A stretch of 64,000 bases of DNA from Ensifer sp. IC3342 (GCF_020193655.1 NZ_JADYVE010000001.1:1364001-1428000); one strand, 5' to 3'; shown: positions 35,988-45,894, counted from the first letter of the stretch. Notes: generated by a model from the letters alone, not told the origin. A program made the numbers and translations.

Positions 35988-37208
35988 ATGGCGCGTGCAT
36001 TCCTTTTCGTACTCGATTCCTTCGGCATCGGCGGCGCGCCGGATGCGGAGGCCTTCGGCGACCTTGGGGCCGATACGCTCGGCCATATCGCCGAGTTCTG
36101 TGCGGCTGGCGCCGGTGATCGCGCGGGCCTGCGTGAAGGGCCGCTGCAACTGCCGAATATGTCCGCACTCGGGCTGATGCACGCAGCGAAACTCGCAACC
36201 GGACGCCTGCCCGCCGGCATGCCGCTGCCGGAGCGGGTCTACGGCGTCTATGGCGCCGCCAGCGAAACCTCGCGCGGCAAGGACACACCATCCGGCCACT
36301 GGGAAATCGCCGGCACGCCGGTGATGTTCGACTGGGGCTATTTCCCGTCGGAGGGAGACGCCTTTCCCGCCGAGCTCGTCGAGGCAATCTGCCGCGAGGG
36401 CGATGTTCCCGGCATCCTCGGCAACTGCCATGCTTCCGGTACCGAAATCATCGCGCGGTTCGGCGAGGAGCATGTGCAGAGCGGAAAACCGATATGTTAC
36501 ACCTCGTCCGATTCCGTCTTCCAGATCGCCGCGCATGAGCAGAGCTTCGGGCTTGATCGGCTGCTTGAACTCTGCCAGGTGGTCCGCCGGCTCGTCGACG
36601 ACTACAATATCGGCCGCGTCATCGCCCGCCCGTTCGTCGGCGACAATGCGCAGAATTTCACGCGCACTGGCAACCGTCGCGACTATTCGGTGCTGCCGCC
36701 GGAGCCGACGGTTCTCGACCGGCTGAAAGAGGCCGGACGCAAGGTGCATGCCGTCGGCAAGATCGGCGATATCTTCGCGCATCAGGGCGTGACGAAGCTC
36801 ACCAAGGCCAATGGCAACATGGCGCTTTTCGATGCCAGCCTCGCGGCGATCGAAGAGGCCGAGGACGGCGATCTCGTTTTCACCAACTTCGTCGATTTCG
36901 ACATGCTCTATGGTCATCGCCGTGATGTGCCGGGTTATGCCGCCGCGCTCGAAGCCTTCGATCAGCGCCTGCCGGACCTCGACCGTCGCCTCAAACCCGG
37001 CGATATCGTCATCCTGACCGCCGATCATGGTTGCGACCCGACCTGGCGCGGAACCGACCACACGCGCGAACGCGTGCCGGTGCTGATGTTCGGTCCCTCG
37101 TTGCGCAGCCGCTCCTTCGGCGTTGCAAACACATTCGCGCATATCGGCGAGACCGTCGCCAGACACCTTGGCATCGCATCGGGCCCGCATGGGAGAAGCC
37201 TCATTTGA
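35988..37208 (+). CDS. deoB: Phosphopentomutase
   Basis: 406 residues. It interconverts (deoxy)ribose-1-phosphate and (deoxy)ribose-5-phosphate, linking nucleoside phosphorolysis to central metabolism. It belongs to the alkaline phosphatase superfamily, with metal ligands in [17 protein letters not shown] at the start and [19 protein letters not shown] near the end. The phospho-acceptor threonine is expected in KDTPSGHWE. It starts at ATG 35988. The stop overlaps the add start by 4 bp, so deoB-add are coupled. Confidence 0.95.
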   Translation: MARAFLFVLDSFGIGGAPDAEAFGDLGADTLGHIAEFCAAGAGDRAGLREGPLQLPNMSALGLMHAAKLATGRLPAGMPLPERVYGVYGAASETSRGKDTPSGHWEIAGTPVMFDWGYFPSEGDAFPAELVEAICREGDVPGILGNCHASGTEIIARFGEEHVQSGKPICYTSSDSVFQIAAHEQSFGLDRLLELCQVVRRLVDDYNIGRVIARPFVGDNAQNFTRTGNRRDYSVLPPEPTVLDRLKEAGRKVHAVGKIGDIFAHQGVTKLTKANGNMALFDASLAAIEEAEDGDLVFTNFVDFDMLYGHRRDVPGYAAALEAFDQRLPDLDRRLKPGDIVILTADHGCDPTWRGTDHTRERVPVLMFGPSLRSRSFGVANTFAHIGETVARHLGIASGPHGRSLI

Positions 37209-38179
37209 CCCTTCATCTGAAGAAAGCCGAACTGCACTGCCATATCGAGGGCGCGACGCCGCCGGAACTCGCGTTAAGGCAGGCCAGGAAATACGGGATC
37301 GATACCAGCGCGATCATCCACGACAAAGCCTATGTCTGGGACGATTTCACCAGTTTCGTCAGGTGCTACGACAGCGTCGCGTCGCTGTTCCGGACTGAAG
37401 GCGACTACGCGCTTCTCGCCGAGGCTTACCTCACCGAGCTCGCCGAAGCGGGCACGATCTACAGCGAGATCATCGTTTCGCCGGACCATGGCAACACGAT
37501 CGGCCTCGGTGCCGACGCCTACATTGAAGGTCTTGCCGCCGGCATGGATGCGGCGAAGGCAAAGACGGGAATCGAATCGCGCATGCTGATCACCGGCATC
37601 CGCCACCTCGGGCCTGAGGGCGTCATCAGGACCGCGGAATATGCGGCCAGGCTGCGGCATCCGCTCGTTACCGGCTTCAATCTGGCGGGCGAGGAAAGGA
37701 TGCACAGTGTTGCCGAATTTGCCCGCGCCTTCGATATCGTCCGCGACGCGGACCTCGGGCTCACGATTCACGCCGGCGAACTTTCCGGCGCTTTCAGCGT
37801 GCGCGACGCATTGGATCACGTAAGACCAACCAGGATCAGTCACGGTGTGCGGGCGATCGAGGACGAAGACCTCGTGAAGCGGCTGGCGGACGAGGGCGTC
37901 GTTCTTGAAGTCTGCCCCGGCTCCAACATTTCGCTGCAAGTCTTCCCGGACTTCGCATCGCATCCTCTCAAGGCGCTGTACACGGCTGGTGTCCGCGTCA
38001 CGCTCAACTCCGACGATCCGCCGTTCTTCCACACGTCGCTGGCACAGGAATACGACATCGCGTCGACGGTAATGGGTTTCGAGGACAGCGAGATAAACGG
38101 GATGACGAGAACGGCGATCGAGGCCGCCTTCGTCGACGAGGCGACAAGGCAGAGGCTGTTGGCGGCCTTGCATATGTAA
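37205..38179 (+). CDS. add: Adenosine deaminase
   Basis: 324 residues. It hydrolyses adenosine to inosine, feeding the purine nucleoside phosphorylase encoded nearby. The zinc and catalytic motifs of the amidohydrolase fold are [31 protein letters not shown] and LNSDDPPFF. The only sensible start is TTG 37205, whose bases overlap the deoB stop (TTGA); there is no ATG before the first motif, and HCHIEG is already at residue 11. A rare start with 4-bp overlap implies translation by re-initiation after deoB. Confidence 0.93.
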   Translation: MTLHLKKAELHCHIEGATPPELALRQARKYGIDTSAIIHDKAYVWDDFTSFVRCYDSVASLFRTEGDYALLAEAYLTELAEAGTIYSEIIVSPDHGNTIGLGADAYIEGLAAGMDAAKAKTGIESRMLITGIRHLGPEGVIRTAEYAARLRHPLVTGFNLAGEERMHSVAEFARAFDIVRDADLGLTIHAGELSGAFSVRDALDHVRPTRISHGVRAIEDEDLVKRLADEGVVLEVCPGSNISLQVFPDFASHPLKALYTAGVRVTLNSDDPPFFHTSLAQEYDIASTVMGFEDSEINGMTRTAIEAAFVDEATRQRLLAALHM

Positions 38180-38194
38180 CCGGCAGAGGCGATT

Positions 38195-38317
38195 GCCCCT
38201 CGCTCGGCCGGTTCCAACCCTGTCCCCGCAAGCGGGGAGATGGGACCGAGAGGGTGCTGCGAGTCTCCGTCGCCCCGCCTGTGGTGAGAAGGTGGCCAGC
38301 AAGCCGGATGAGGGGCT
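38195..38317. repeat. RIME-like mosaic intergenic repeat, copy D
   Basis: CCCCTCGCTCGGCCGG opens the element, a CCCCGC-AA-GCGGGG hairpin lies inside, and GTGAGAAGGTGGCCAGC with GCCGGATGAGGGGC closes it. It separates add from upp, which are on the same strand, so upp probably has its own promoter in 38318-38433. Confidence 0.7.
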
Positions 38318-38433
38318 GTGGCGGGTGAAGGTTGTGCGCCCTTTGTCCGCGGCCAAGTTCACCAACACCCTTGCGGCTCTCACCCATTCCATGGAAAAGA
38401 GGGCGGATACGCAAGAATTTCAGGGGAAGAGCC

Positions 38434-39063
38434 ATGGACGGCGTGACAGTGATCGATCATCCGCTTGTGCAGCACAAGCTGACCATCATGCGCAAGAAGG
38501 AAACGTCGACGGCCGGCTTTCGCAGGCTGCTTAGGGAAATCTCGACGCTGCTCTGCTACGAGGTGACGCGCGACCTCGAACTCACCATGGAGCGCATCGA
38601 GACGCCGATGATGGAGACCGACGCGCCCATTCTCGAGGGCAAGAAGCTCGTTTTCGCGTCGATCCTGCGTGCCGGCAACGGCCTGCTCGAAGGCATGCTC
38701 GAACTCGTGCCTTCGGCGCGCGTCTCGCATATCGGGGTCTATCGCGACCATGAGACGCTGCAGCCGGTCGAATACTATTTCAAGGCGCCGGAAAGCCTGT
38801 CGGAGCGTCTCGTGATCGTCGTCGACCCGATGCTCGCCACCGGCAATTCCTCGATCGCCGCCATCGACAAGCTGAAGGAGCGCGGCGCGAAGAACATCCG
38901 CTTTCTCTGCCTGCTCGCGGCGCCGGAAGGCATTCGCAATTTTCAGTCTGCCCATCCGGATGTCGCGATCTTCACGGCTGCGATCGATAGCCACCTCAAC
39001 GAAAAGGGCTACATCATGCCCGGTCTGGGTGACGCGGGTGACCGCATGTATGGAACCAAATAG
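38434..39063 (+). CDS. upp: Uracil phosphoribosyltransferase
   Basis: 209-residue salvage enzyme that makes UMP from uracil and PRPP. Motifs: [20 protein letters not shown] (substrate flap), [15 protein letters not shown] (PRPP-binding loop) and [18 protein letters not shown] at the C-terminus, which contacts uracil. AGGGGAAGA lies ahead of ATG 38434. A strong intrinsic terminator follows. Uracil would come from pyrimidine nucleoside breakdown by the deoA/cdd operon. Confidence 0.96.
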   Translation: MDGVTVIDHPLVQHKLTIMRKKETSTAGFRRLLREISTLLCYEVTRDLELTMERIETPMMETDAPILEGKKLVFASILRAGNGLLEGMLELVPSARVSHIGVYRDHETLQPVEYYFKAPESLSERLVIVVDPMLATGNSSIAAIDKLKERGAKNIRFLCLLAAPEGIRNFQSAHPDVAIFTAAIDSHLNEKGYIMPGLGDAGDRMYGTK

Positions 39064-39099
39064 TTTCCCTTTCTTAACCACACGATCAGGCATGTGCAG

Positions 39100-39127
39100 G
39101 GCCGCTGGATTTTCCGGCGGCCTTTTT
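39100..39127 (+). terminator. Intrinsic terminator of upp
   Basis: GGCCGCTGG (39100-39108), loop ATTTT, CCGGCGGCC (39114-39122) and TTTTT (39123-39127): a 9-bp stem with one G-T pair and a U-tract, 36 bp after the upp stop. Confidence 0.85.
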
Positions 39128-39218
39128 GCACCCCGTTAGTCATCGTCTGTTTAGATGGCGGAGCGCGTGTGGTCGCCTGCGGCGCCGACCGCGCAATTAG
39201 CGGCCGGAGGCCTGAGCA

Positions 39219-39743
39219 ATGATTACACGTCTACTTGTCTTTGCCGGCGGCCTTGCCCTTGTCGCACTGGTCGTTCCCGATCTCGCGTCCACCTATCTCG
39301 AACGACAGAACGAAGCGACGGCGCAAGACGCTCAGCGCGCCGCGCCCGTTACCGCCGCCAAATATGCAAGCGGCAAAAGCATCGTCCTTGAAGCCGATCC
39401 AGCCGGCCATTTCTTCGGCGCGTTTCGCATTAATGGACGCGCGGAACGGGGACTCGTCGACACCGGTGCAAGCACGATTGCCATCAATACGTCAGCCGCC
39501 CGTCGCTTCGGCATTTCCGTCGCCAGCCGCGCTTTCAGCGCGCGGGCGCAGACGGCCAACGGCATCGTCGAGGCAGCCTATGTCAGTCTGGATCGCGTCG
39601 AGATCGGCGGCATCACACTCAAGAATGTCGATGCTATGGTCCTTCCCGACAAGGCGCTTTCCAGCATGCTCGTCGGCATGAGTTTCCTGAGCCGGCTATC
39701 GTCCTATCGCGTCGAGAATGGCGCGCTGCATCTCATCAGGTGA
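39219..39743 (+). CDS. Clan AA retropepsin-like aspartic protease (TIGR02281 type)
   Basis: 174 residues with an N-terminal membrane anchor or signal (LLVFAGGLALVALVVPDLAS). The active site is GLVDTGASTIAINTSAARRFGI; the single DTGA motif means it must dimerise like retroviral proteases. A GMSFLSRL segment near the C-terminus is the conserved G-hydrophobic turn of the fold. The function in rhizobia is unknown; a periplasmic-facing protease is likely. The 3' end overlaps the convergent deoA gene by 8 bp. Confidence 0.85.
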   Translation: MITRLLVFAGGLALVALVVPDLASTYLERQNEATAQDAQRAAPVTAAKYASGKSIVLEADPAGHFFGAFRINGRAERGLVDTGASTIAINTSAARRFGISVASRAFSARAQTANGIVEAAYVSLDRVEIGGITLKNVDAMVLPDKALSSMLVGMSFLSRLSSYRVENGALHLIR

Positions 39744-41046
39744 TGCGGGCGACAATCACCGGACGCGGATCCGGGCTTTGAGCCGTGATGGTATAAAGCC
39801 CCGCAACTCTCTTCGCTATGTCATCGGCCGTCTTGCGATCGGCCGCATGAACGTATGCGATCGGCTCGCCCTTGCTCACGTTCGTCCCGAGCGGGCGCAG
39901 ACCCGCAAGCCCGACGCGGTGATCGATCCTGTCGTCGGGATGCGTCCGTCCGCCGCCAAGCGCGACCACGGCCATTCCCAGTTCGCGCGTCTCGCAGGTC
40001 GCAAGATAGCCGTCCCGGCTTGCCTCCACGGGCACCACAACCGGCGCCTTTGTCAGATAGGCCTGCGGCCGGTCGACAAAGTCCGCCGGTCCACCGAGCA
40101 GATGGACCATGCGGCCGAAACGTTCCATCGCGGCACCGCTTTCAAGCGCGTGCCGCGCCATCGCTGCCGCCTCATCCGCATCGGGCGCCAGACCGGCGGC
40201 TACCAGCATTTCCGCTGCAAACACCATGACCACTGCGTCGAGGCGCGTGCCTTTCTTGTCACCGCGCAGATAAGCAAGGCAGTTGTCGATTTCGAGCGCA
40301 TTTCCAGCCGCGTCCGCGAGCGGCTCGTTCATGTCGGTGATCAATACGGACGTGCGCACGCCGGCGCCGTTCGCGACATCGACGAGCGAGCGCGCGAGGA
40401 TCTCCGTCTCGTCGGCATCGGTCAGGAAGGAGCCGTTGCCCAATTTCACGTCGAGCACGAGCGACTGGAGCCCCGCGGCAAGCTTCTTGGAGAGAATGGA
40501 AGCGGTGATCAGCGGCACCGAATCGACCGTCGCGGTCACGTCGCGGATGGCGTAGAGGCGCTTGTCCGCGGGCGCGAGGTTTGCCGTCTGACCGATGATG
40601 GCGCAACCGATCTCGTCGACCACTTTGCGAAAGAGCGCCGGGGCAGGCTGGATGTTGTAACCCGGAATCGATTCGAGCTTGTCCAGCGTGCCGCCGGTGT
40701 GACCGAGGCCTCTGCCGGAAATCATCGGCACGGCCGCGCCGCAGGCGGCAACGACCGGCGCCAACATCAGCGAAACATTGTCGCCGACGCCGCCGGTCGA
40801 ATGCTTGTCGACGATCGGGCGGCCGAGAGCGCTCCAGTCGAGCGTGTCGCCGGAATCGCGCATCGCCAGCGTCAGCGCCACGCACTCGTCGCGGCTCATG
40901 CCGGAAAACCACACGGCCATTGCAAAGGCCGCTACCTGGCCTTCGGAGATGGAACCGTCGGCAATGCCTTCAACGAAGCCGGCGATCTCGGCCGCTTCAA
41001 GCTGGCCGCCGTTCCTCTTCTGTCGGATGACTTCCTGTGGGTACAT
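39736..41046 (-). CDS. deoA: Thymidine phosphorylase
   Basis: 436 residues. It phosphorolyses thymidine (or other pyrimidine deoxynucleosides) to the base and deoxyribose-1-phosphate, which DeoB then isomerises. The phosphate-binding loop is VDKHSTGGVGDNVSL, with MISGRGLGHTGGTLDKLESIPG next and the substrate lysine in VLDVKLGNGSF. The C-terminal domain has GYLATCETRELG. ATG 41046 is chosen because the protein starts as expected with MYPQEVIRQKRNG. Last gene of the nucleoside operon, 14 bp after purine nucleoside phosphorylase. Confidence 0.95.
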   Translation of the reverse strand: MYPQEVIRQKRNGGQLEAAEIAGFVEGIADGSISEGQVAAFAMAVWFSGMSRDECVALTLAMRDSGDTLDWSALGRPIVDKHSTGGVGDNVSLMLAPVVAACGAAVPMISGRGLGHTGGTLDKLESIPGYNIQPAPALFRKVVDEIGCAIIGQTANLAPADKRLYAIRDVTATVDSVPLITASILSKKLAAGLQSLVLDVKLGNGSFLTDADETEILARSLVDVANGAGVRTSVLITDMNEPLADAAGNALEIDNCLAYLRGDKKGTRLDAVVMVFAAEMLVAAGLAPDADEAAAMARHALESGAAMERFGRMVHLLGGPADFVDRPQAYLTKAPVVVPVEASRDGYLATCETRELGMAVVALGGGRTHPDDRIDHRVGLAGLRPLGTNVSKGEPIAYVHAADRKTADDIAKRVAGLYTITAQSPDPRPVIVARIT

Positions 41047-41060
41047 GGTCAGGCCGCCGT

Positions 41061-41858
41061 TCAGGCTTCGCTCGCAATCATCTCTTTGAGGATCGCGGCC
41101 AGCCGCTTGCCGCCGACTGGCGCCATATCCTTCGTCTCGTGGTGGCTGAGTTCCGCACCAGTCATGCCCGCGCCAAAATTGGTGACCACGGAGGCAGCGG
41201 CGACGCGCAACCCGAAAAAGCGCGCCAGGATAACTTCGGGGACGGTAGACATGCCGACGGCGTCCGCCCCGAGAATGCGCGCCATCCTGATTTCGGCCGG
41301 CGTCTCGAAACTCGGACCGGAGAACCACATGTAGACGCCGCTCTGGAGCGGAATGCCAAGTCGGGCCGCAGCCTTCTGCATCCGTTCGGCAAGCTCCGCG
41401 TCATAGGCATTCGTCATGCCGACGAAACGGTCGTCGCTCTCGACGCCGATCAGCGGGTTGGAGCCGGAAAAGCCGATATGATCGGCGATGCGCATCACCG
41501 AGCCCGGCGGCATATCCTCCCGCAGCGATCCGGCCGAATTGGTCAGGATGAGGCTTTCGATGCCGAGCTGTTTCAGCGCCTCGATCGGCGCGCGCATCGC
41601 GTTGGCGTCACCGCGTTCGTAGTAGTGCACACGGCCGGAGAGCATCGCGACCGGCACGCCACCAAGTTTGCCCGCCACCAGCTCGCCGGCATGGCCCGAG
41701 ACACCCCCTAGAGGAAAGCCCGGAATCTCTGCATAGGGGACACGGACCGGTTCCTCGACGGCTTCGACCAGCGCACCCAACCCGGAGCCGAGCACAATCC
41801 CATAGCGCGGCGCAAACCCGCCAAGCTTTGTCTTCAGGAATTCCGCCGCGTCGTTCAT
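41061..41858 (-). CDS. Purine nucleoside phosphorylase (trimeric, PNP/XapA type)
   Basis: 265 residues. It cleaves inosine/guanosine (possibly xanthosine) to base and ribose-1-phosphate. Motifs of the low-molecular-mass trimeric family are VLGSGLGAL, SGRVHYYE, LTNSAGSLRED, WFSGPSFETPAEIR, VGMSTVPEVILAR and the purine-contacting Asn in VTNFGAGM. It overlaps the cdd stop by 4 bp and is followed by deoA. Whether it is PunA- or XapA-like cannot be settled by eye. Confidence 0.93.
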   Translation of the reverse strand: MNDAAEFLKTKLGGFAPRYGIVLGSGLGALVEAVEEPVRVPYAEIPGFPLGGVSGHAGELVAGKLGGVPVAMLSGRVHYYERGDANAMRAPIEALKQLGIESLILTNSAGSLREDMPPGSVMRIADHIGFSGSNPLIGVESDDRFVGMTNAYDAELAERMQKAAARLGIPLQSGVYMWFSGPSFETPAEIRMARILGADAVGMSTVPEVILARFFGLRVAAASVVTNFGAGMTGAELSHHETKDMAPVGGKRLAAILKEMIASEA

Positions 41859-42250
41859 CCGAGGATCTCTGTTTCGAAGCTGTGCGGAAGAAGATCGGAG
41901 AGCGCCAGGGTTTTCTTCACGCCCGTCTCGTCACAGAGATAGATGCGCGTGCTTGCGCCCGAGAATTCCGCCAGCCGCTGCCGGCAGCCGCCGCAGGGCG
42001 GACAGAGGGCAAGCTTCTCGGCGACCACGGCAACTTCCATGATCTTGCGCTGACCGGCCATGACCATGTGGCTGATCGCCGTCGTCTCGGCACACCAGCC
42101 TTCCGGGAACGACAGATTTTCGATATTGGCGCCGGTATAGATCTTGCCGTCCTCCGCGCGGATGGCGGCACCTACCGGGAACTTGGAATAGGGCGCATGC
42201 GCCTTCGTCATGGCTTCACGCGCCGCGACGAACAGATCGTTCTCCATCAT
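41855..42250 (-). CDS. cdd: Cytidine deaminase
   Basis: 131-residue homotetrameric-type deaminase converting (deoxy)cytidine to (deoxy)uridine, the substrate of a pyrimidine phosphorylase. Zinc site: WCAETTAI (Cys and catalytic Glu) and LCPPCGGCRQRLAEF (two Cys). The N-terminal FPVGAAIRAEDGKIYTGANIEN is the substrate-binding segment. Two adjacent ATG codons at 42250 and 42247 are both possible starts. It sits 2 bp after a permease gene and overlaps the purine phosphorylase gene. Confidence 0.95.
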   Translation of the reverse strand: MMENDLFVAAREAMTKAHAPYSKFPVGAAIRAEDGKIYTGANIENLSFPEGWCAETTAISHMVMAGQRKIMEVAVVAEKLALCPPCGGCRQRLAEFSGASTRIYLCDETGVKKTLALSDLLPHSFETEILG

Positions 42251-42252
42251 GG

Positions 42253-43224
42253 TTAGCGCTCCTTCACGTAGGGCACGCCACCCGCCTTCGGCGGAATGGC
42301 CTTGCCGATAAAGCCCGCAAGCAGGATGACCGTCAGAATGTAAGGCAGCGCCTGCATCAACTGCACCGGTACCTGGCCGACGAGCGGCAGCGGCGTGCCT
42401 TGCAAACGGATGGCGAGGGCGTCAAGGAAACCGAAGAGCAGGCAGGCGAGCATGACGTTCTTGGGCCGCCACTTGGCGAAGATGAGGGCGGCAAGCGCGA
42501 TGTAGCCCTTTCCTGCCGTCATACCCTTGACGAAACCAGCCGTCATCGCCAGCGACAGGTAGGCGCCGGCAAAGCCGCAGAGAATCCCGCAGCAGATGAC
42601 CGCGCGGTAGCGCAGCCAGATCACCGATATGCCGGCCGTATCGACGGCCCCCGGATTCTCGCCGACAGCGCGCAGCCTCAGGCCGAAACGCGTGCGATAG
42701 AGGATCCACCAGCTTATCGGCACCATCGCGAAGGCAAGGTAAGTGAGCAGGAAATGGCCGGATAGCAGATCCGCATAGATCGGCCCAAGGATCGGCACCT
42801 CCCGGATCGCGTCGGCACCGGGGAAATTGACGATCTGGAACCTGGCACCTTCGGCAAGGGCGGGCGTTCGGCCGCCCTGGCGGAACCAGGCCTCGCCAAG
42901 GATGACGGTGGAACCGGCGACGATGAAGTTGATCGCAACGCCCGAGACGATCTGGTTGCCGCGCTGGGTAATCGAGGCATAGCCGTGGACGAGCGACAGG
43001 AGCACCGAGATCAGGATCGCGGCGATAAGGCCAATCCAGACCGATTGGGTGACAGCGGCGGCGGCACCGGCGGCGAAGGCTGCACCGAGCATCTTGCCTT
43101 CGAGACCGATATCGAACACGCCGGCCCGCTCGGTGAAGAGCCCGGCGAGCGCAGCGAAGACCAGCGGCACGGAGACTCGGATCGTCGATTCCAGGAGCAC
43201 GACGAGGACGTGGAAGAAATCCAT
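42253..43224 (-). CDS. Nucleoside ABC transporter permease (second subunit)
   Basis: 323 residues of the BPD_transp_2 (branched-chain amino acid/ribose type) permease family, about eight to ten membrane helices. The ERAGVFDIGLEGKMLGAAFAAG signature near residue 30 is typical of permeases in BMP-type nucleoside importers. ATG 43224 follows the other permease's stop by 4 bp. It pairs with the 43229-44362 product to form the channel. The neighbouring cdd, phosphorylases and deoA support nucleosides as substrate. Confidence 0.9.
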   Translation of the reverse strand: MDFFHVLVVLLESTIRVSVPLVFAALAGLFTERAGVFDIGLEGKMLGAAFAAGAAAAVTQSVWIGLIAAILISVLLSLVHGYASITQRGNQIVSGVAINFIVAGSTVILGEAWFRQGGRTPALAEGARFQIVNFPGADAIREVPILGPIYADLLSGHFLLTYLAFAMVPISWWILYRTRFGLRLRAVGENPGAVDTAGISVIWLRYRAVICCGILCGFAGAYLSLAMTAGFVKGMTAGKGYIALAALIFAKWRPKNVMLACLLFGFLDALAIRLQGTPLPLVGQVPVQLMQALPYILTVILLAGFIGKAIPPKAGGVPYVKER

Positions 43225-43228
43225 GGCT

Positions 43229-44362
43229 TCAGGCTCCCTTGGTCTGCACGACAGCGGCTGCGCGCTGGCCCCGCATCGCGAAGACACGGGTAATCGCGGG
43301 GCGGAACATGTTTTCGAGCGCGCCGGCAAAGAGGATGACGAGGCCCTGGATGATGACGATCATGTCGCGCGAGATCGACGGCATCTCGAAGGCGATTTCC
43401 GCCCCGCCCTGATAGAGCACGCCGAAGAGGATGGCGGCCGGAATGATGCCGCCCGGATGGGAGCGGCCCATAAGCGCCACGGCGATGCCGACGAAGCCTG
43501 CGCCCTGGACGAAATCGAGCTGCATGCGGAATTGTTCGCCCATGATCGGGTTCAGCGCCATCATGCCGGCAAGCCCGCCCGAGATCATCATGGCGATCAC
43601 GGTGATGCGACTCTCACGAATGCCGGCATAGCGCGCAGCCGACGGGCTGTGGCCCATGGTCCGCATCTCATAGCCCAGCTTCGTGCGCCAGATCAGCACC
43701 CAGACGGCAAAGGCCGCCACCAGCGCCAGCAGGAAGGAAATGTTGAACGGCGCCGTACCGATGTTCAGTCCGAAGATCGACAGCAGCCAGTCGAGTTTCG
43801 GCAGTTGCCCGCCCTCGGCGAAAGTGCGCGTCTGCGGCGCCATCGACCCGAGTGGCTTCAGGACGCGCGTCAACAGATAGACCATCAGGCTCGAGGCAAT
43901 GAAATTGAACATGATGGTGGTGATGACGATATGGCTGCCGCGCTTTGCCTGCAGCCATCCGGGCAGGAACGCCCAGAGCGCGCCGAAGAAGGCCGAACCG
44001 ACGATCGCGATCGGGAAGACCACATACCAGGGCATGGTCTGGTCCAGCCAGAGGCAGGCGAGCGCCACGCCGATGCCGCCGACATAGGCCTGCCCCTCGC
44101 CGCCGATATTGAAGAGCCCGCAGTGGAACGCCACGGCGACGGCGAGACCGGTGAAGATGAAGGTCGTCGCGTAGTAGAGCGTGAAGCCGATATATTCGCC
44201 GCGGCCGAAGGCGCCGTTGATCAGGTGATAGGCGGCCTCGAATGGATTTTCGCCGACGAGCAGGACGACAAGCCCGGCGACGATGAAGGCGACGGCAAGG
44301 TTGATCAGCGGGACCAGACCGTATTCGACCCAGCCCGGAAGCTTTGCATAAGGGGTGCTCAT
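43229..44362 (-). CDS. Nucleoside ABC transporter permease (first subunit)
   Basis: 377 residues, BPD_transp_2 family, with about ten helices. FHCGLFNIGGEGQAYVGGIG is the conserved permease signature of the BMP-type nucleoside importers (NupB/YufP-like). HIVITTIMFNFIASSLMVYLL and MALNPIMGEQFRMQ are further family segments. Its ATG overlaps the stop of the ATPase gene by 4 bp. Inner membrane. Confidence 0.9.
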   Translation of the reverse strand: MSTPYAKLPGWVEYGLVPLINLAVAFIVAGLVVLLVGENPFEAAYHLINGAFGRGEYIGFTLYYATTFIFTGLAVAVAFHCGLFNIGGEGQAYVGGIGVALACLWLDQTMPWYVVFPIAIVGSAFFGALWAFLPGWLQAKRGSHIVITTIMFNFIASSLMVYLLTRVLKPLGSMAPQTRTFAEGGQLPKLDWLLSIFGLNIGTAPFNISFLLALVAAFAVWVLIWRTKLGYEMRTMGHSPSAARYAGIRESRITVIAMMISGGLAGMMALNPIMGEQFRMQLDFVQGAGFVGIAVALMGRSHPGGIIPAAILFGVLYQGGAEIAFEMPSISRDMIVIIQGLVILFAGALENMFRPAITRVFAMRGQRAAAVVQTKGA

Positions 44363-45894
44363 TCTGCGGCCTCCTTGCGGCCTTCGACACCGGCCATCAA
44401 GAGGCCGAGTTCGCCCTCGGTCGCGTCGGGGCTGCGCTCGCCGACGACACGCCCGGCGAACATCACGAGAATGCGGTCGGAAAGCGCGCGGATCTCATCG
44501 AGTTCGACGGAGACGAGCAGGACGGCCTTGCCCTGGTCGCGCATCTCGATAATCCGCTTGTGGATGAATTCGATGGCGCCGACGTCGACACCACGGGTCG
44601 GCTGGCCGATGATCAGCACGTCCGGCCCGCGCTCCATTTCGCGCGCAAGCACGATCTTCTGCTGATTGCCGCCGGAGAAATTGGCCGTCTTCAGCCGCGC
44701 GTTCGGCGGGCGGATGTCGTATTTGGCGATCTTCTCCTCGGCATCCTTTCGGATCGCGTCGATGTCCAGGAAGACGCCGTTCAAGTAGCGCGGGTCGTTG
44801 TGGTAGCCGAGGATGGCGTTCTCGCTTTCCTCGAACTTCAGGACAAGGCCGACATGATGGCGATCCTCCGGCACATGGGCGAGCCCGCGAGCCCTGAGCG
44901 CGGCAGGATCCCTATGGCCCGTGACATCGACGGACTCGCCGTTGAGCAGTACCGTTCCGGAGGTCGCCTTGCGGATGCCGGCGATCGCCTCGAGCAGTTC
45001 CGACTGGCCGTTGCCGGCGACACCGGCAATGCCGACGATCTCACCCGCCCGTACGTCGAAGGAGACGTCGTCGACCATGGTCACACCGCGGCTGTCCTTG
45101 ACCGTCAGGCCCTGAACCGAAAGCTTCACGTCGCCGGGCGTGCCTTCGCCCTTCTGGACGCGCAGCAGCACGCGACGGCCGACCATGAGTTCCGCTAGTT
45201 CTTCGACTGACGTCTCGCCGGTCGTGCGGGTTGCGACCATTTCGCCGCGACGCATCACCGATACCTCGTCCGTGATCGCCATGATCTCGCGGAGCTTGTG
45301 CGTGATGAGGATGATCGTCTTTCCCTGAGCCTTCAGCTGTTCGAGGATGCGGAAGAGATGGTCGGCTTCTGCCGGCGTCAGCACCCCGGTCGGCTCGTCG
45401 AGGATCAGGATGTCGGCCTTGCGGTAGAGCGCCTTCAGGATTTCCACGCGCTGCTGGAGACCGACCGGCAGTTCCTCGATCAGCGCATCCGGATTGACCT
45501 CGAGCGCATATTCCTTCTCCAGCCGCTTCAGCTCTTGCCGCGCCTTGGCGATGCCCTTGTTGAGGATCTGGCTGTCCTCGGCACCGAGCATCACGTTTTC
45601 GAGCACGGTGAAATTTTCGACCAGCATGAAGTGCTGGTGCACCATGCCGATGCCGGCGGAGATTGCCGCATTCGGGTCGCGGATGGAAACCGGCTGGCCA
45701 TCCACGATGATCTCACCGCTATCGGCCTGATAGAAGCCGTAGAGGATCGACATCAAGGTCGACTTGCCGGCGCCGTTCTCCCCGATAATGCCGTGGATCG
45801 TGCCTTTGCGAACCTTGAGATTGATATTCTTATTGGCGTGGACGGGGCCGAAACTCTTATCGATCCCACGCAACTCGATGGCAATATTATCCAT
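44359..45894 (-). CDS. Nucleoside ABC transporter ATPase (duplicated, NupA/YufO-like)
   Basis: 511 residues with two ATPase domains in tandem. The first has Walker A GENGAGKSTLMSILYG and Walker B ILILDEPTGVL. The second has the usual degenerate first motif GVAGNGQSELLEAIAG and FSGGNQQKIVLAREM with a Walker B VLIIGQPTRGVD. This is the RbsA/MglA-like arrangement of simple-sugar and nucleoside importers. ATG 45894 is chosen over an upstream in-frame start. First gene of the seven-gene-style operon ending in deoA. The BMP-family binding protein that should deliver the substrate is not encoded in the window. Confidence 0.92.
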   Translation of the reverse strand: MDNIAIELRGIDKSFGPVHANKNINLKVRKGTIHGIIGENGAGKSTLMSILYGFYQADSGEIIVDGQPVSIRDPNAAISAGIGMVHQHFMLVENFTVLENVMLGAEDSQILNKGIAKARQELKRLEKEYALEVNPDALIEELPVGLQQRVEILKALYRKADILILDEPTGVLTPAEADHLFRILEQLKAQGKTIILITHKLREIMAITDEVSVMRRGEMVATRTTGETSVEELAELMVGRRVLLRVQKGEGTPGDVKLSVQGLTVKDSRGVTMVDDVSFDVRAGEIVGIAGVAGNGQSELLEAIAGIRKATSGTVLLNGESVDVTGHRDPAALRARGLAHVPEDRHHVGLVLKFEESENAILGYHNDPRYLNGVFLDIDAIRKDAEEKIAKYDIRPPNARLKTANFSGGNQQKIVLAREMERGPDVLIIGQPTRGVDVGAIEFIHKRIIEMRDQGKAVLLVSVELDEIRALSDRILVMFAGRVVGERSPDATEGELGLLMAGVEGRKEAAE

